Shown piece after piece: positions 7,208 to 14,389 of a stretch of DNA of 26,796 nt. Source of the stretch: a virus. How positions within the stretch are numbered: the stretch's first letter is position 1; each line of letters begins with the position of its first letter. Under the pieces are notes generated by a model. It did no database searches. It saw nothing but the letters and a program-made list of their open reading frames with translations, and was not told where the DNA came from. Both the position numbers and the translations under genes were made by a program. The stretch covers positions 1 through 26,796 of IMG/VR virus record IMGVR_UViG_3300024343_000097. One strand, written 5' to 3'.

Positions 7208-8526
7208 TATCTTTCCTCTACAATATAATAACTATCTGTTTCAGCCGTAATATCGTTGGTTGCGCTAATATTGGCCACCTGGAGCTTTACGTAATCATTT
7301 TGATCAAGTGTTGTGTTGATATTTACAGAGAAAAATGCCACATCGCGACCACCGACAAGGGCGTTTACCTGCCTTGTTTGATCTAGCACTGTGATAAATG
7401 TTGACGATGAATCATCCCATTTGGTTACTCTTATCGTTACAACATCGTTAGAACCGGAGTCTAAAACTAGATCAGCGACCACCTTGTACTCTCTTGGTGT
7501 ATTTCCCAGATGCCTCAACTGGTTTCCTGTTGGGTTATCGAAATGCTGCAAATCTGCTGACGCCCACAAGGTTGCCGCTAAATCTTCAAATACCCCTGCT
7601 ACAGTTATATTTGTTGCTAATTCTGTTGTTACACCTATAGAGCCACCCTCGAAAGTGTTAGGCATACCATTATTATTAGACCAAGATGCAACTAAGTCAC
7701 CTGCTGACATGTTTGGAGTTATGTTTGTATCAGTAGCGTCAAAAACACCATTTCTGGAAACTATAGCACCTGTTATTTGCACTGTTGATGGAGTGGAGAA
7801 GTTAGCTGGTGCAAAGTCAAAAAATGAAGCACTTGCAGGTAGATCAATATTCATATTACTTCTGAATCGCGAGGCCATAGTAAATCCTGCGCCAGCTTTA
7901 AATAAACTATATACGCCATCAATCGCGTTTCTAACTATTGATGTGTCAATAAAATAACCACCCACCCATGTACCTATAAGCTCAAGTTCTGGTTTTCCAC
8001 CAAAACGGCCTGTTCCAACCTCTAGCCCCTGCCTGTAACCTGATATACTACCAAGTGATGAACAATCGTTATAATTAATTCTTGAGAATTCAAAAGCATT
8101 AAACCCTGTAGCATCTGTTAAATTGTAAACTTGAGAGCCTGAACCTGTAACCTCTACAGCGTAATCCTGACCTAATACATCACCACTTCCACCAACTGCC
8201 GAAGTGAACAATGTATAGCCAGCATCCGAACATATTATTTTAGATACGTCAAAGGTAGAGCCGACCATGTTGAGGCCGCCAGAAGGTATTTCAATATTTA
8301 AACCTGTGCCGGTAAAATCGAGTATTCCATCAATAACATAAACCTTTGTACTGTCTATTGTTCCGCCTAAAGTTGTTGACAGGTTGCCTTGATTAGCCAC
8401 TATGGTGCTTTGTAAGTTATCAGCGTATAACTCTGTAAAATTAGATTGTGTTTTTGTGAATGCTGAAAATAAAGTGTCACCGGCTTTTGTATCTGCCGCA
8501 CCTATATTTATATCTTGTTGTGCCAT
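7207..8526 (-). CDS. Putative second tail fibre or tail-associated beta protein
   Basis: This is a 439-residue protein. Residues 5-35 carry the motif GAADTKAGDTLFSAFTKTQSNFTELY, which is common at the N-terminus of phage tail fibres. The central part is rich in Gly, Asn, Ser and Thr with short hydrophobic strands, consistent with a beta-helix or beta-prism. The C-terminal 130 residues look like a jelly-roll or TNF-like adhesion domain (ITVAGVFEDLAA, REYKVVADLVLDSG, NDYVKLQVANIS). It sits between the needle candidate and the small protein before gp7. It may be a second receptor-binding fibre or the tip of the tail needle. Start ATG overlaps the previous stop as TAATG. Confidence 0.55.
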   Translation of the reverse strand: MAQQDINIGAADTKAGDTLFSAFTKTQSNFTELYADNLQSTIVANQGNLSTTLGGTIDSTKVYVIDGILDFTGTGLNIEIPSGGLNMVGSTFDVSKIICSDAGYTLFTSAVGGSGDVLGQDYAVEVTGSGSQVYNLTDATGFNAFEFSRINYNDCSSLGSISGYRQGLEVGTGRFGGKPELELIGTWVGGYFIDTSIVRNAIDGVYSLFKAGAGFTMASRFRSNMNIDLPASASFFDFAPANFSTPSTVQITGAIVSRNGVFDATDTNITPNMSAGDLVASWSNNNGMPNTFEGGSIGVTTELATNITVAGVFEDLAATLWASADLQHFDNPTGNQLRHLGNTPREYKVVADLVLDSGSNDVVTIRVTKWDDSSSTFITVLDQTRQVNALVGGRDVAFFSVNINTTLDQNDYVKLQVANISATNDITAETDSYYIVEER

Positions 8527-8879
8527 TATGCGATCACCTTATCTGTCGTTATTTCCGTTGTGTCTGTAGTGAATCCTGATGTGTCAATCGTGAATTCAGG
8601 CAAGCCGTCTATTTGTTGTTGTAAAAATTGAACCTGTGAGCTTAAATTGGGGTAATGAGAATCCTGTAAATCAGTGATTGCAGCCTCATTTATAGTCACC
8701 CTAATGTCGATTAAATCTATTTCATCAGTGGTAAATACAAAATCCTGAAATATACCCTGATAATCCTTGATAAGAAGATCAGGCAGGACTATTGGAGGGC
8801 TAGCCTGTCTGTACAGCTCCCCGTATTGATCGTAACTTAATACAGCTCGCCTCGTTGACGTACTTCTAGGTAAAGTCAT
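8526..8879 (-). CDS. Short tail protein, possible plug or needle (gp26 position)
   Basis: This is a 117-residue protein directly after the gp10-like gene, where P22 encodes the gp26 tail needle. Residues 45-95 have a heptad-like pattern (IDIRVTINEAAITDLQD, SSQVQFLQQQID) consistent with a short coiled coil. The C-terminus is Thr/Asp-rich (DTSGFTTDTTEITTDK). P22 gp26 is about 233 residues, so this is much shorter, and the needle may be split between it and the next gene or replaced. N-terminal RSTSTRRAVLSYDQYGELYRQ is basic and may bind the tail. Start and stop overlap neighbours by one to four bases. Confidence 0.4.
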   Translation of the reverse strand: MTLPRSTSTRRAVLSYDQYGELYRQASPPIVLPDLLIKDYQGIFQDFVFTTDEIDLIDIRVTINEAAITDLQDSHYPNLSSQVQFLQQQIDGLPEFTIDTSGFTTDTTEITTDKVIA

Positions 8880-10288
8880 CAGTTAGCCTCTACATCAAGT
8901 CTACAAAAAGCCATTCTTGAGCGTGATGCTGTCCTTATTTTAAATGCTGTTTCGCTTCTAACGTACCCCAGATTGCGCATAGTAAAGTTTTTATTGTAGT
9001 CATGGTTTACGCCATACTGCTCAATATGTTCTTTACTGTGTATTCTCATATCATCAGTTCTTGATACAAATACAGTAGCGTCATTGTTTGGAGATATACC
9101 AGGAATAGTTTTTAATTTAAGTGTGTTTATAGATAGTGTTTCCATTGGGATAGTAGGCGTAAACAATAAGCCTTCAACTATATCACCGTAATGAGTACAA
9201 GCTGAATCATCCAAAAAGCCTATTTTATTGTCTCGCTTATCACCTATACACCACTTACTAAATCTTGGGTCGTAAGTCATATCCTTGCCGCGATAAGTAG
9301 CGTCACCATAAACATCAGTTTTTAATATTGACCATGCCGCATTAATACCGTAATTTTTAGCAATAGTCTCATTGTAGGCTAAAGTTTCATTAGGTAAGTG
9401 CGCGACCATCCAAGTTACTGAGTCTTTAGTGAAAACCTCTATAACTGTTTTTGATAGCTCTGTGCCGGTATATTTAGCTAGTACCTTTTCAATTTCTCGG
9501 CTAGTTATTGATTCTGATGAGCCTGACTGTATGATGGAAAATTGATACTGAGTGTTAGAGCGTCTTGTTAATGAATACCACCTATCTTTTAACTCCGCTT
9601 TACAGTGAGTGCCCGCAATACCGGCCTTAACTGCCTTTAATTGTATGCGGGTATAAGTAAAATTATCTTGTCCGATGTTAACAAAATATTCAGTTGTCAA
9701 AGCGTTGAATGCTATTAACTCGTTATCATCATTAAGCCCAACACCTAATATTTTATCAGGTTGAAAATCTGAACCTGAAAAATCTAGTGGTTCGTATTCT
9801 TCTTCATTCAGTTCCGATGATTGAAATAAATATTCACTGTCAGTTAGTACAAATCTAAAATCAGCCCATACAATGTCAATAGGAGAGCCAACGTTAGGAT
9901 CTGTTATCTGTCTGAATCCATCAGTAGGATTGTAATAATAAAGCTTACCATCTGCGACTATAGCCAGATTATTTAACGAGTAGGTTAATGATGCTTGACC
10001 AGTGCCGGATATAGCACCTAAAACAGTAACAGATTGATTGTCCTCTATCTTTATGAGTGATGTCCCACTAACACGATACTGACCTTCTAGACCTGTTCTT
10101 TCAACCCATATAGAGCCGCGACTAATACCTTGACCGGTAGCAAAATCAGACAACCCATAATAATTAAGCATATAGCCTTTTTCCCCGTAAATATCACGCA
10201 ATACAGCATAATAATTTACAGGCAAAGCATCCCTAAAATCAGTGTTATCATCTACTTTATCGCCTTTAATAAAAGGAATACTTGGCAT
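8879..10288 (-). CDS. Packaged DNA stabilization protein, P22 gp10-like (tail hub)
   Basis: This is a 469-residue protein, close to the 472 of P22 gp10, and follows the gp4-like gene as in P22. gp10 closes the portal channel and forms the hub that receives the needle. Features that fit the family are the N-terminal IPFIKGDKVDDNTDFRDALP, with NYYAVLRD and GYMLNYYGLSDFATG, followed by repeated beta-propeller-like blades (GQYRVSGTSLIKI, LAIVADGKLYYYN, DIVWADFRFVLTDSEYL). The ATG at 10288 is preferred over an adjoining GTG at 10291, because AAGG precedes at 8-base spacing. It overlaps the next gene by one base. Confidence 0.82.
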   Translation of the reverse strand: MPSIPFIKGDKVDDNTDFRDALPVNYYAVLRDIYGEKGYMLNYYGLSDFATGQGISRGSIWVERTGLEGQYRVSGTSLIKIEDNQSVTVLGAISGTGQASLTYSLNNLAIVADGKLYYYNPTDGFRQITDPNVGSPIDIVWADFRFVLTDSEYLFQSSELNEEEYEPLDFSGSDFQPDKILGVGLNDDNELIAFNALTTEYFVNIGQDNFTYTRIQLKAVKAGIAGTHCKAELKDRWYSLTRRSNTQYQFSIIQSGSSESITSREIEKVLAKYTGTELSKTVIEVFTKDSVTWMVAHLPNETLAYNETIAKNYGINAAWSILKTDVYGDATYRGKDMTYDPRFSKWCIGDKRDNKIGFLDDSACTHYGDIVEGLLFTPTIPMETLSINTLKLKTIPGISPNNDATVFVSRTDDMRIHSKEHIEQYGVNHDYNKNFTMRNLGYVRSETAFKIRTASRSRMAFCRLDVEAN

Positions 10289-10297
10289 CACAAAACC

Positions 10298-11020
10298 TTA
10301 TGGGTAATAGTTTTTGTTACAGTCAGTAACGTTATAGATTATCTTTTCATTCGTAACGTCACCGTTTGAATTGGTAGCTCTAGCGCATAGTGTAAACTGC
10401 CCTTGCTTAGCAAAGCTAACAGTAACAACAGATGTTTCATCAACGATAGCTTCGTCAGTCAATACAATACCAGCATCGAATTCATACTCAACAGACGTTA
10501 AAGTAAACAAGCCAGCGAGCCAAGCAGTCCAGTCAATAGGCAACTGAAATACGTCAGAAGTATTTTTATAAATAGCGCCATCGTCACTGATAGGCTCAGG
10601 ATAAAATTTATCGCTGCGATAGTCCCACTCATTGCCAGAACCAATTGGTAAAGTGCCAGGGTTTTGAGATGGGTTAACATTAACTAACAGCTGCTCTAAC
10701 GATCTCATTCCTTTGTCAGCGTTCATCTGTAGCGACACAGGTGCAACCTTTCCGAAATAATCAACTAACTCTAAAGCTAGTAATTTTTTAAATGGCCCGA
10801 TAGTTTGAGCATTTAAACCTGAATAATCATTAGGATCACTTTGGCCGTACTCTAAAGGTTGAATCCACCCAATATCTAAGCCGGTAGACAATAATTCCCC
10901 TGCGTAATCGTCAGCAACTTGTAGTGCTGTTTCAATTTCTTCAGGTATAGCTTCAGATGTTAACCCACTAATTCTAATTAACTTATAAGTACCGTTGACT
11001 AAATCAATTTTATTTGGCAT
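10298..11020 (-). CDS. P22 gp4-like tail accessory (head-completion) protein with extra C-terminal domain
   Basis: This is a 240-residue protein in the gene 4 place. Residues 1 to about 140 match the gp4 type: a helical N-terminus (VNGTYKLIRISGLTSEAI, EIETALQVADDYAGELLSTGLDIGW), then PGTLPIGSGNEWDYRSDKFYPE, which resembles the conserved P-x-x-M-P-x-G-S-G-N and FYP region of P22 gp4. P22 gp4 has about 166 residues. Here about 90 further residues form a beta-rich, probably Ig-like module (VEYEFDAGIV, VTVSFAKQGQFTLCARATNSNGD). gp4 extends the portal to the tail hub. The start overlaps the Lys-rich small gene by 11 bases. Confidence 0.72.
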   Translation of the reverse strand: MPNKIDLVNGTYKLIRISGLTSEAIPEEIETALQVADDYAGELLSTGLDIGWIQPLEYGQSDPNDYSGLNAQTIGPFKKLLALELVDYFGKVAPVSLQMNADKGMRSLEQLLVNVNPSQNPGTLPIGSGNEWDYRSDKFYPEPISDDGAIYKNTSDVFQLPIDWTAWLAGLFTLTSVEYEFDAGIVLTDEAIVDETSVVTVSFAKQGQFTLCARATNSNGDVTNEKIIYNVTDCNKNYYP

Positions 11021-11180
11021 TTGTTTTGGCCTTGCCTTTAGCCTTTGGCTTTGCTTTAGGCTTTAGTTTTGAGTCGTGATCAACAAAATCCAAAGCTTCA
11101 AAGTCTGCTTTATTTGAGTCGTCAATTACGCATTGAATAGTTTTATCTTGAGAGTTTTTAATTAACATTGTGATGTGCAT
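11010..11180 (-). CDS. Small protein with Lys/Ala/Pro-rich C-terminal tail
   Basis: This is a 56-residue ORF found by reading the gap. It starts ATG 11180 with AGG upstream, and an in-frame ATG 4 codons later is possible. The first 38 residues are an acidic, probably folded segment (CVIDDSNKADFEALDFVDHD). The end, from LKPKAKPKAKGKAKTNAK, is a highly basic histone-H1-like tail. It lies between coat and the gp4-like gene, and its 3' end overlaps the start of the latter by 11 bases. Role unknown: such tails bind DNA or acidic proteins. A second basic tail of the same kind is encoded at 21840. Confidence 0.6.
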   Translation of the reverse strand: MHITMLIKNSQDKTIQCVIDDSNKADFEALDFVDHDSKLKPKAKPKAKGKAKTNAK

Positions 11181-11210
11181 TCTAATTACCTACTGTTAAC
11201 GATTCGTTTA

Positions 11211-11219
11211 ATTATACCA
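11211..11219 (-). promoter_or_regulatory. Extended -10 promoter for tail operon
   Basis: TGGTATAAT on the - strand is a perfect -10 with TGn extension, followed by TAAACG. A weak -35, TTTAAA, lies 17 bases upstream. It directly follows the coat terminator and precedes the 56-residue gene, so it would restart transcription of the tail and ejection genes. The same TGGTATAATTAA appears before terS at 18824. Confidence 0.6.
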
Positions 11220-11245
11220 CCACTAGATAACTTTTTAAATGACAT

Positions 11246-11274
11246 AAAAAAGGGAGCAATTAAGCCCCCTTTTT
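11246..11274 (-). terminator. Rho-independent terminator after coat gene
   Basis: On the - strand AAAAAGGGGGC pairs with GCTCCCTTTTT around a 6-base TTAATT loop, with one G-T wobble. The T-run ends at 11246. It lies 21 bases past the coat stop. A strong stem with T-tract makes it the clearest terminator in the window. Confidence 0.85.
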
Positions 11275-11295
11275 ATTAGTCGATAACTTCTTATA

Positions 11296-12576
11296 TTAAG
11301 AAGTACCTTCCAACTGAATACCCCAAGATGGGTTAAACGTTGCGAACGTTGGCAAGATATCAAAACGATAACGGTTTTTGTTGCCTAAGCCATCACTAAA
11401 GCGATGAACTCGGATACTAATACCTTTATGATTGATGATATTTGAGTCAATTGAATGCAACTTAGGCAATACAACCGAACCCATACCAACAAAACCTTCG
11501 CAGTATGCAAGTGCCGGACGCTTATCAACTGAAGTCGCGCCATCCAATACTGTTACAGTGTCGCCAGAGGTTAACGCTGCGCTAACAGTGTTATATGCTC
11601 CGTCAGCTTCAAAGATAGCCGCACCACTTACTAATACAGTAGCATTACCTGAACCGTCAGCAGTAACATCAGCTAATACAGTTGCAGTGAATGGAACCGC
11701 AGCACCAGACTTGCGAACAACCTTACCATTACGCATATTTAACAAGCTAGATGAAGGGAATGATAACTGTTGACCGGCTTTAAGTGTGCCAGTAGTAGTT
11801 GTTAGTCCCGTTAATGATAAAGACATTTGATAGCTGTCTTTGTATGTAACATAAGTAGCTGCCGGAGTAGCTGCCAATGTGATACCAGTACCAGGAGCGC
11901 CAGAAGCGTATTCGTCAAGGTTGTTAGTAGTCATAACTTGGTTCAAGCCAGCAAAGCCAGTTTTAATTACCGCATCATTCCACGCTTGATTTACTTCAGG
12001 ATTAACACCTAACTGAGTTTGCAAGTCAGCAAGAACAGTTTCATCAAAAGAATTGATAGCTGCATACTTCTTACCAGCAGGGGCACCAATTTCTTTAAAT
12101 AATGCGCCAGCGTTAGCAACATCAGACCACTTGGTAATTGCAGTTCCAGCAGTACCAGAGTGTAACTGAGCGTTACGTGTCATGTACTGAGCTAGTTCGC
12201 TTTCACAAGTAATAACCATATCTTCAGCGATTGGCATTAGTAACGCGTCAAGTTGATCAGTTTCTAAAGCTTCTTCGACTTGAGTGTTTTCAACGTAAAC
12301 AGTAATGTAACCATTAGCTGAAACATGACCGTAAACAGAGCCAACTTGTACAGGGTTTGCAGTTGTTGACGTTAAATCACCATCTGCTGAACGTACAGGC
12401 TTGTATTGTGTAGGGCGCTTCATCTTAACAGGTGTAGCACCTGCACCAGTTGATGCGTCAAGATCATTTACTAACTGCTTTGAAACAGTATTTAGTAAAA
12501 CCGTAGAGGATTCAAACCCCTTAATAAAGCTGCGTAGCAACTTCTCATTGGTATTGCTTTGGTAATTATTAGCCAT
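11296..12576 (-). CDS. Major capsid (coat) protein, P22-type
   Basis: This is a 426-residue protein, near the 430 of P22 coat, placed immediately after scaffold. The N-terminal arm (MANNYQSNTNEKLL), the helix-rich segment EEALETDQLDALLMPIAEDM, and the central inserted beta domain around residues 230-345 (KDSYQMSLSLTGLTTTTGTLKAGQQLSF, SGAAIFEADGAYNTV) fit the P22 coat with its inserted I-domain. Residues 350-420 supply the final strands of the HK97-type fold (AYCEGFVGMGSVVLPKL, ISIRVHRFSDG). AAGGAAA precedes ATG 12576. A strong terminator follows. Coat is the most expressed virion gene, in line with its close promoter and terminator. Confidence 0.8.
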   Translation of the reverse strand: MANNYQSNTNEKLLRSFIKGFESSTVLLNTVSKQLVNDLDASTGAGATPVKMKRPTQYKPVRSADGDLTSTTANPVQVGSVYGHVSANGYITVYVENTQVEEALETDQLDALLMPIAEDMVITCESELAQYMTRNAQLHSGTAGTAITKWSDVANAGALFKEIGAPAGKKYAAINSFDETVLADLQTQLGVNPEVNQAWNDAVIKTGFAGLNQVMTTNNLDEYASGAPGTGITLAATPAATYVTYKDSYQMSLSLTGLTTTTGTLKAGQQLSFPSSSLLNMRNGKVVRKSGAAVPFTATVLADVTADGSGNATVLVSGAAIFEADGAYNTVSAALTSGDTVTVLDGATSVDKRPALAYCEGFVGMGSVVLPKLHSIDSNIINHKGISIRVHRFSDGLGNKNRYRFDILPTFATFNPSWGIQLEGTS

Positions 12577-12592
12577 TGTATTTCCTTAAAAC

Positions 12593-13402
12593 TTAAATTA
12601 TAACTGCACCGGGGTATTTTTTGCTGAAATCATCAGTGTCAACATACCCACCAGCACCTTTAACTTCAGGTATTGGGTCTGGTGCGCCAGATACTTTTGG
12701 AGTTTGCGACAAAACTTTTGGCTTAATCTCGGTGGCAATGCGTATACCAGCAGATACAGGATCTAGCGCTAGTATTTCGTGCATTTCAGCAGGATTATCA
12801 TTTAGATACTCCACTATCTTAGCTCCGTTGTTATCATTCATTAAATATGAACCTAACTCATTACCAAGACCAGCTTGTTTAAGCGTTCGCTCTGCAACTA
12901 GCAATTTGTCAAAATCTACACCATCGCGTGTTGCGTTTGCTGCGTACTTATCTAAATTAACTTGATGTTTTGCGTTTGCTTCTTGTTGCTTACTCGCTTG
13001 TTGTTGGGATTCAAATTGAGACTTTGCGAACCTTTCAGCAGTCGAAGTATTATATACTTGACTATCCTCATGGTATTTCCGCATAGCTTCTTCATCGTAA
13101 ATATCTTCGGGCAATACTGGAGCAGATAAAGACTGCTCTGGTTGTGGCACTGGCGTTTGATTGGCTTGGTTAGCTTCGTATTCTGCTAATTTTGCTTCAG
13201 CCTCGTTTGCTCTTCGCTCTTCTTTGTATCGTTTTGCCGTTAAATCATTAATACGATTTTGAACACCATTTGATTTTGATTCGTGTTGTTCTTCACTAGC
13301 AGGAGATGATTCTGCAATAACTTCAGGTTGTGCTACTTCTTCTGTAACTTGATCACTTGTTACGGCTGGCATAACTATACCTTCGTTTGTTTCATCTGAC
13401 AT
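12593..13402 (-). CDS. Scaffolding protein
   Basis: This is a 269-residue, mostly helical, highly charged protein immediately before coat, as P22 gp8 is (303 residues). Residues 40-75 are Lys/Glu-rich (RINDLTAKRYKEERRANEAEAKLAEYEANQ, coiled-coil-like). Residues 75-95 are Pro-rich. Residues 120-160 are Gln/Ser/Ala-rich. The C-terminal tail ends in a short hydrophobic cap (KKYPGAVII). It directs coat assembly and leaves the procapsid. The strong upstream AAAGGGTGAGAAC-ATG and a promoter at 13465 support high expression. No serine protease motif is seen. Confidence 0.72.
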   Translation of the reverse strand: MSDETNEGIVMPAVTSDQVTEEVAQPEVIAESSPASEEQHESKSNGVQNRINDLTAKRYKEERRANEAEAKLAEYEANQANQTPVPQPEQSLSAPVLPEDIYDEEAMRKYHEDSQVYNTSTAERFAKSQFESQQQASKQQEANAKHQVNLDKYAANATRDGVDFDKLLVAERTLKQAGLGNELGSYLMNDNNGAKIVEYLNDNPAEMHEILALDPVSAGIRIATEIKPKVLSQTPKVSGAPDPIPEVKGAGGYVDTDDFSKKYPGAVII

Positions 13403-13464
13403 GTTCTCACCCTTTGGCGTATTTAAGCATTAACTTTAATAGGTGTTAAGGAAACCTTGTGGTC

Positions 13465-13494
13465 ATTATAACTAATTATTAGTCAAAAATACAA
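13465..13494 (-). promoter_or_regulatory. Promoter of scaffold-coat operon
   Basis: On the - strand, a perfect TATAAT (13465-13470) is preceded at 18 bases by TTGTAT (13489-13494), a partial -35. It lies downstream of the 13525 terminator and 63 bases upstream of the scaffold start. A second possible -35, TTGACT, is only 10 bases from the -10 and is rejected on spacing. Confidence 0.55.
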
Positions 13495-13524
13495 CTTAGT
13501 TAAATACACTAAATTTTAGGCAAT

Positions 13525-13547
13525 AAAAAACCACTCGCTAAAGTGGC
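13525..13547 (-). terminator. Terminator of the small-gene cassette
   Basis: On the - strand CCACT TTAGCG AGTGG forms a 5-base stem with a 6-base loop, extended by G-C context, then TTTTTT. It lies 15 bases past the stop of the last cassette gene (13562). It separates the cassette from the scaffold promoter. Confidence 0.7.
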
Positions 13548-13561
13548 TTGATGATGGGTAG

Positions 13562-13756
13562 TTATTCGCATTTGTGTTTGTGCTTATCGTAAGCGCCACC
13601 CCAAAAGGCTACTCTTTTCTTTGCCTTTGTATTCTCTTTAGTATCATCCATGGACTTAAACAGCCAGTGCAGCCCCATACCCAAGCAGTAACCTTCGAAT
13701 TGCTCTTTGGTTAGGTTTAATGCTATGCGCTCAATGTTATTCTTGCACTCCATCAT
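13562..13756 (-). CDS. Hypothetical protein, last cassette gene
   Basis: This is a 64-residue ORF with no recognised family. It is lysine- and histidine-rich at the C-terminus (AFWGGAYDKHKHKCE) and has KNNIERIALNLTKEQFEGYCLGMGLHWL at the front, including two Cys. Two consecutive ATGs open it, and the second at 13753 fits GGTGA at 6 bases better, while the first overlaps the upstream stop as ATGA. It looks soluble and small, as many anti-host or superinfection factors are, but no function is assigned. Confidence 0.5.
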   Translation of the reverse strand: MMECKNNIERIALNLTKEQFEGYCLGMGLHWLFKSMDDTKENTKAKKRVAFWGGAYDKHKHKCE

Positions 13757-13947
13757 AAGTCACCATTCTCAGATAAAACCAAAGCATCATCAATAACCAC
13801 TCGGTTATTACCATGACCAATCAGCAAAAACTCCTCTCTAACCTCACCATTAGTCTCTAACTGCTGAATAATGACACCGTTAGCTTTAGCTTCCTTTAAT
13901 ACCTCTGCTCGCTTGTGAGTAAGGTCGCTTGATTTATATTTTTTCAT
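13753..13947 (-). CDS. Hypothetical protein, possible Phd/YefM-like fold
   Basis: This is a 64-residue ORF. KKYKSSDLTHKRAEVLKEAKANGVIIQQ resembles the start of Phd/YefM antitoxins (a short strand, helix, then a beta strand), and EEFLLIGHGNNRVVIDD would continue the strands. Phd-type proteins are usually paired with a toxin, and no toxin partner such as Doc or YoeB is recognised next to it, so a stand-alone DNA-binding role or an anti-toxin decoy are both possible. AGAGGTG precedes ATG 13947. The start overlaps the upstream stop by 14 bases. Confidence 0.4.
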   Translation of the reverse strand: MKKYKSSDLTHKRAEVLKEAKANGVIIQQLETNGEVREEFLLIGHGNNRVVIDDALVLSENGDL

Positions 13948-14260
13948 TAGCGAACACCTCTACCAGTTCGTTTAACTCAGACGACGCCCAGCCCTCATTG
14001 CGCGGGCCGCAATCACAATGATCATCAAGTACATCTTGTAGTTTTTCTAACTGGTTATCGGTAAGTGTAAATAGATTACCCTTCTTTACTATCTTGAAAT
14101 ACGTATTGTCGATAACACAATTAGGTAACGCATTTACCTTGGGTTCACCACTGGACTGTATGTCTTCACGCTTATATGCATTCTTTAGTTCGCCAGCCTT
14201 TTCAATGTTAAACCCTTGAGCCTCGATAAAAGCCCTTAATAGTTTTTCTGTGTTATTCAT
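13934..14260 (-). CDS. Hypothetical protein, first major cassette gene
   Basis: This is a 108-residue ORF of unknown function. It has an amphipathic N-terminus (NNTEKLLRAFIEAQGFNIEKAG), a central beta-like segment (YFKIVKKGNLFTL) and an acidic helical C-terminus (NELVEVFANE) with CDCG near residue 85. No membrane segment. I start at ATG 14260 rather than an upstream ATG at 14302, because a GGG-containing site lies about 10 bases upstream and the extra 14 residues overlap a coupled leader ORF. The leader stop (14263) is separated by 2 bases from this ATG (TAGTGATG), a strong sign of coupling. Confidence 0.5.
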   Translation of the reverse strand: MNNTEKLLRAFIEAQGFNIEKAGELKNAYKREDIQSSGEPKVNALPNCVIDNTYFKIVKKGNLFTLTDNQLEKLQDVLDDHCDCGPRNEGWASSELNELVEVFANEKI

Positions 14261-14262
14261 CA

Positions 14263-14325
14263 CTAAACCGCCCTTAAAGCAAATACGTAAAGAGCCAACC
14301 AAAACAAGATTTTTTCAACATTCAT
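14263..14325 (-). CDS. 20-residue hydrophobic leader peptide ORF
   Basis: ATG 14325 is preceded by AAGAGA. The peptide is 20 residues with a hydrophobic core (ILFWLALYVFAL) and small polar ends, so it would insert in membrane. It is the first ORF after the strong promoter at 14361, and its stop sits 2 bases from the next start. It could be a coupled leader, a small membrane effector or a type I toxin-like peptide. Short length makes it uncertain. Confidence 0.35.
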   Translation of the reverse strand: MNVEKILFWLALYVFALRAV

Positions 14326-14360
14326 AACAGATCTCTTTTTTAATTAAAATTAGTTTTAAT

Positions 14361-14389
14361 AATATAGTAAAATAAAAGGCATGTGTCAA
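14361..14389 (-). promoter_or_regulatory. Strong sigma70 promoter of the small-gene cassette
   Basis: On the - strand a perfect TTGACA (14384-14389) and TATATT (14361-14366) are 17 bases apart, the best consensus promoter in the window. The -35 lies entirely within the 7-base loop of the terminator hairpin at 14375-14397, so one 23-base element serves to end one transcript and begin the next. The predicted start is around 14354, leaving a leader of about 30 bases before the peptide ORF. Confidence 0.8.

Noticed and set aside
7391-7957. 188-codon + strand ORF
   Set aside because: It is a shadow of the fibre gene on the - strand; composition is not protein-like.
13477-13482. TTGACT-type -35 close to the scaffold -10
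   Set aside because: It is only about 10 bases from TATAAT, too near to act as a -35 with this -10.
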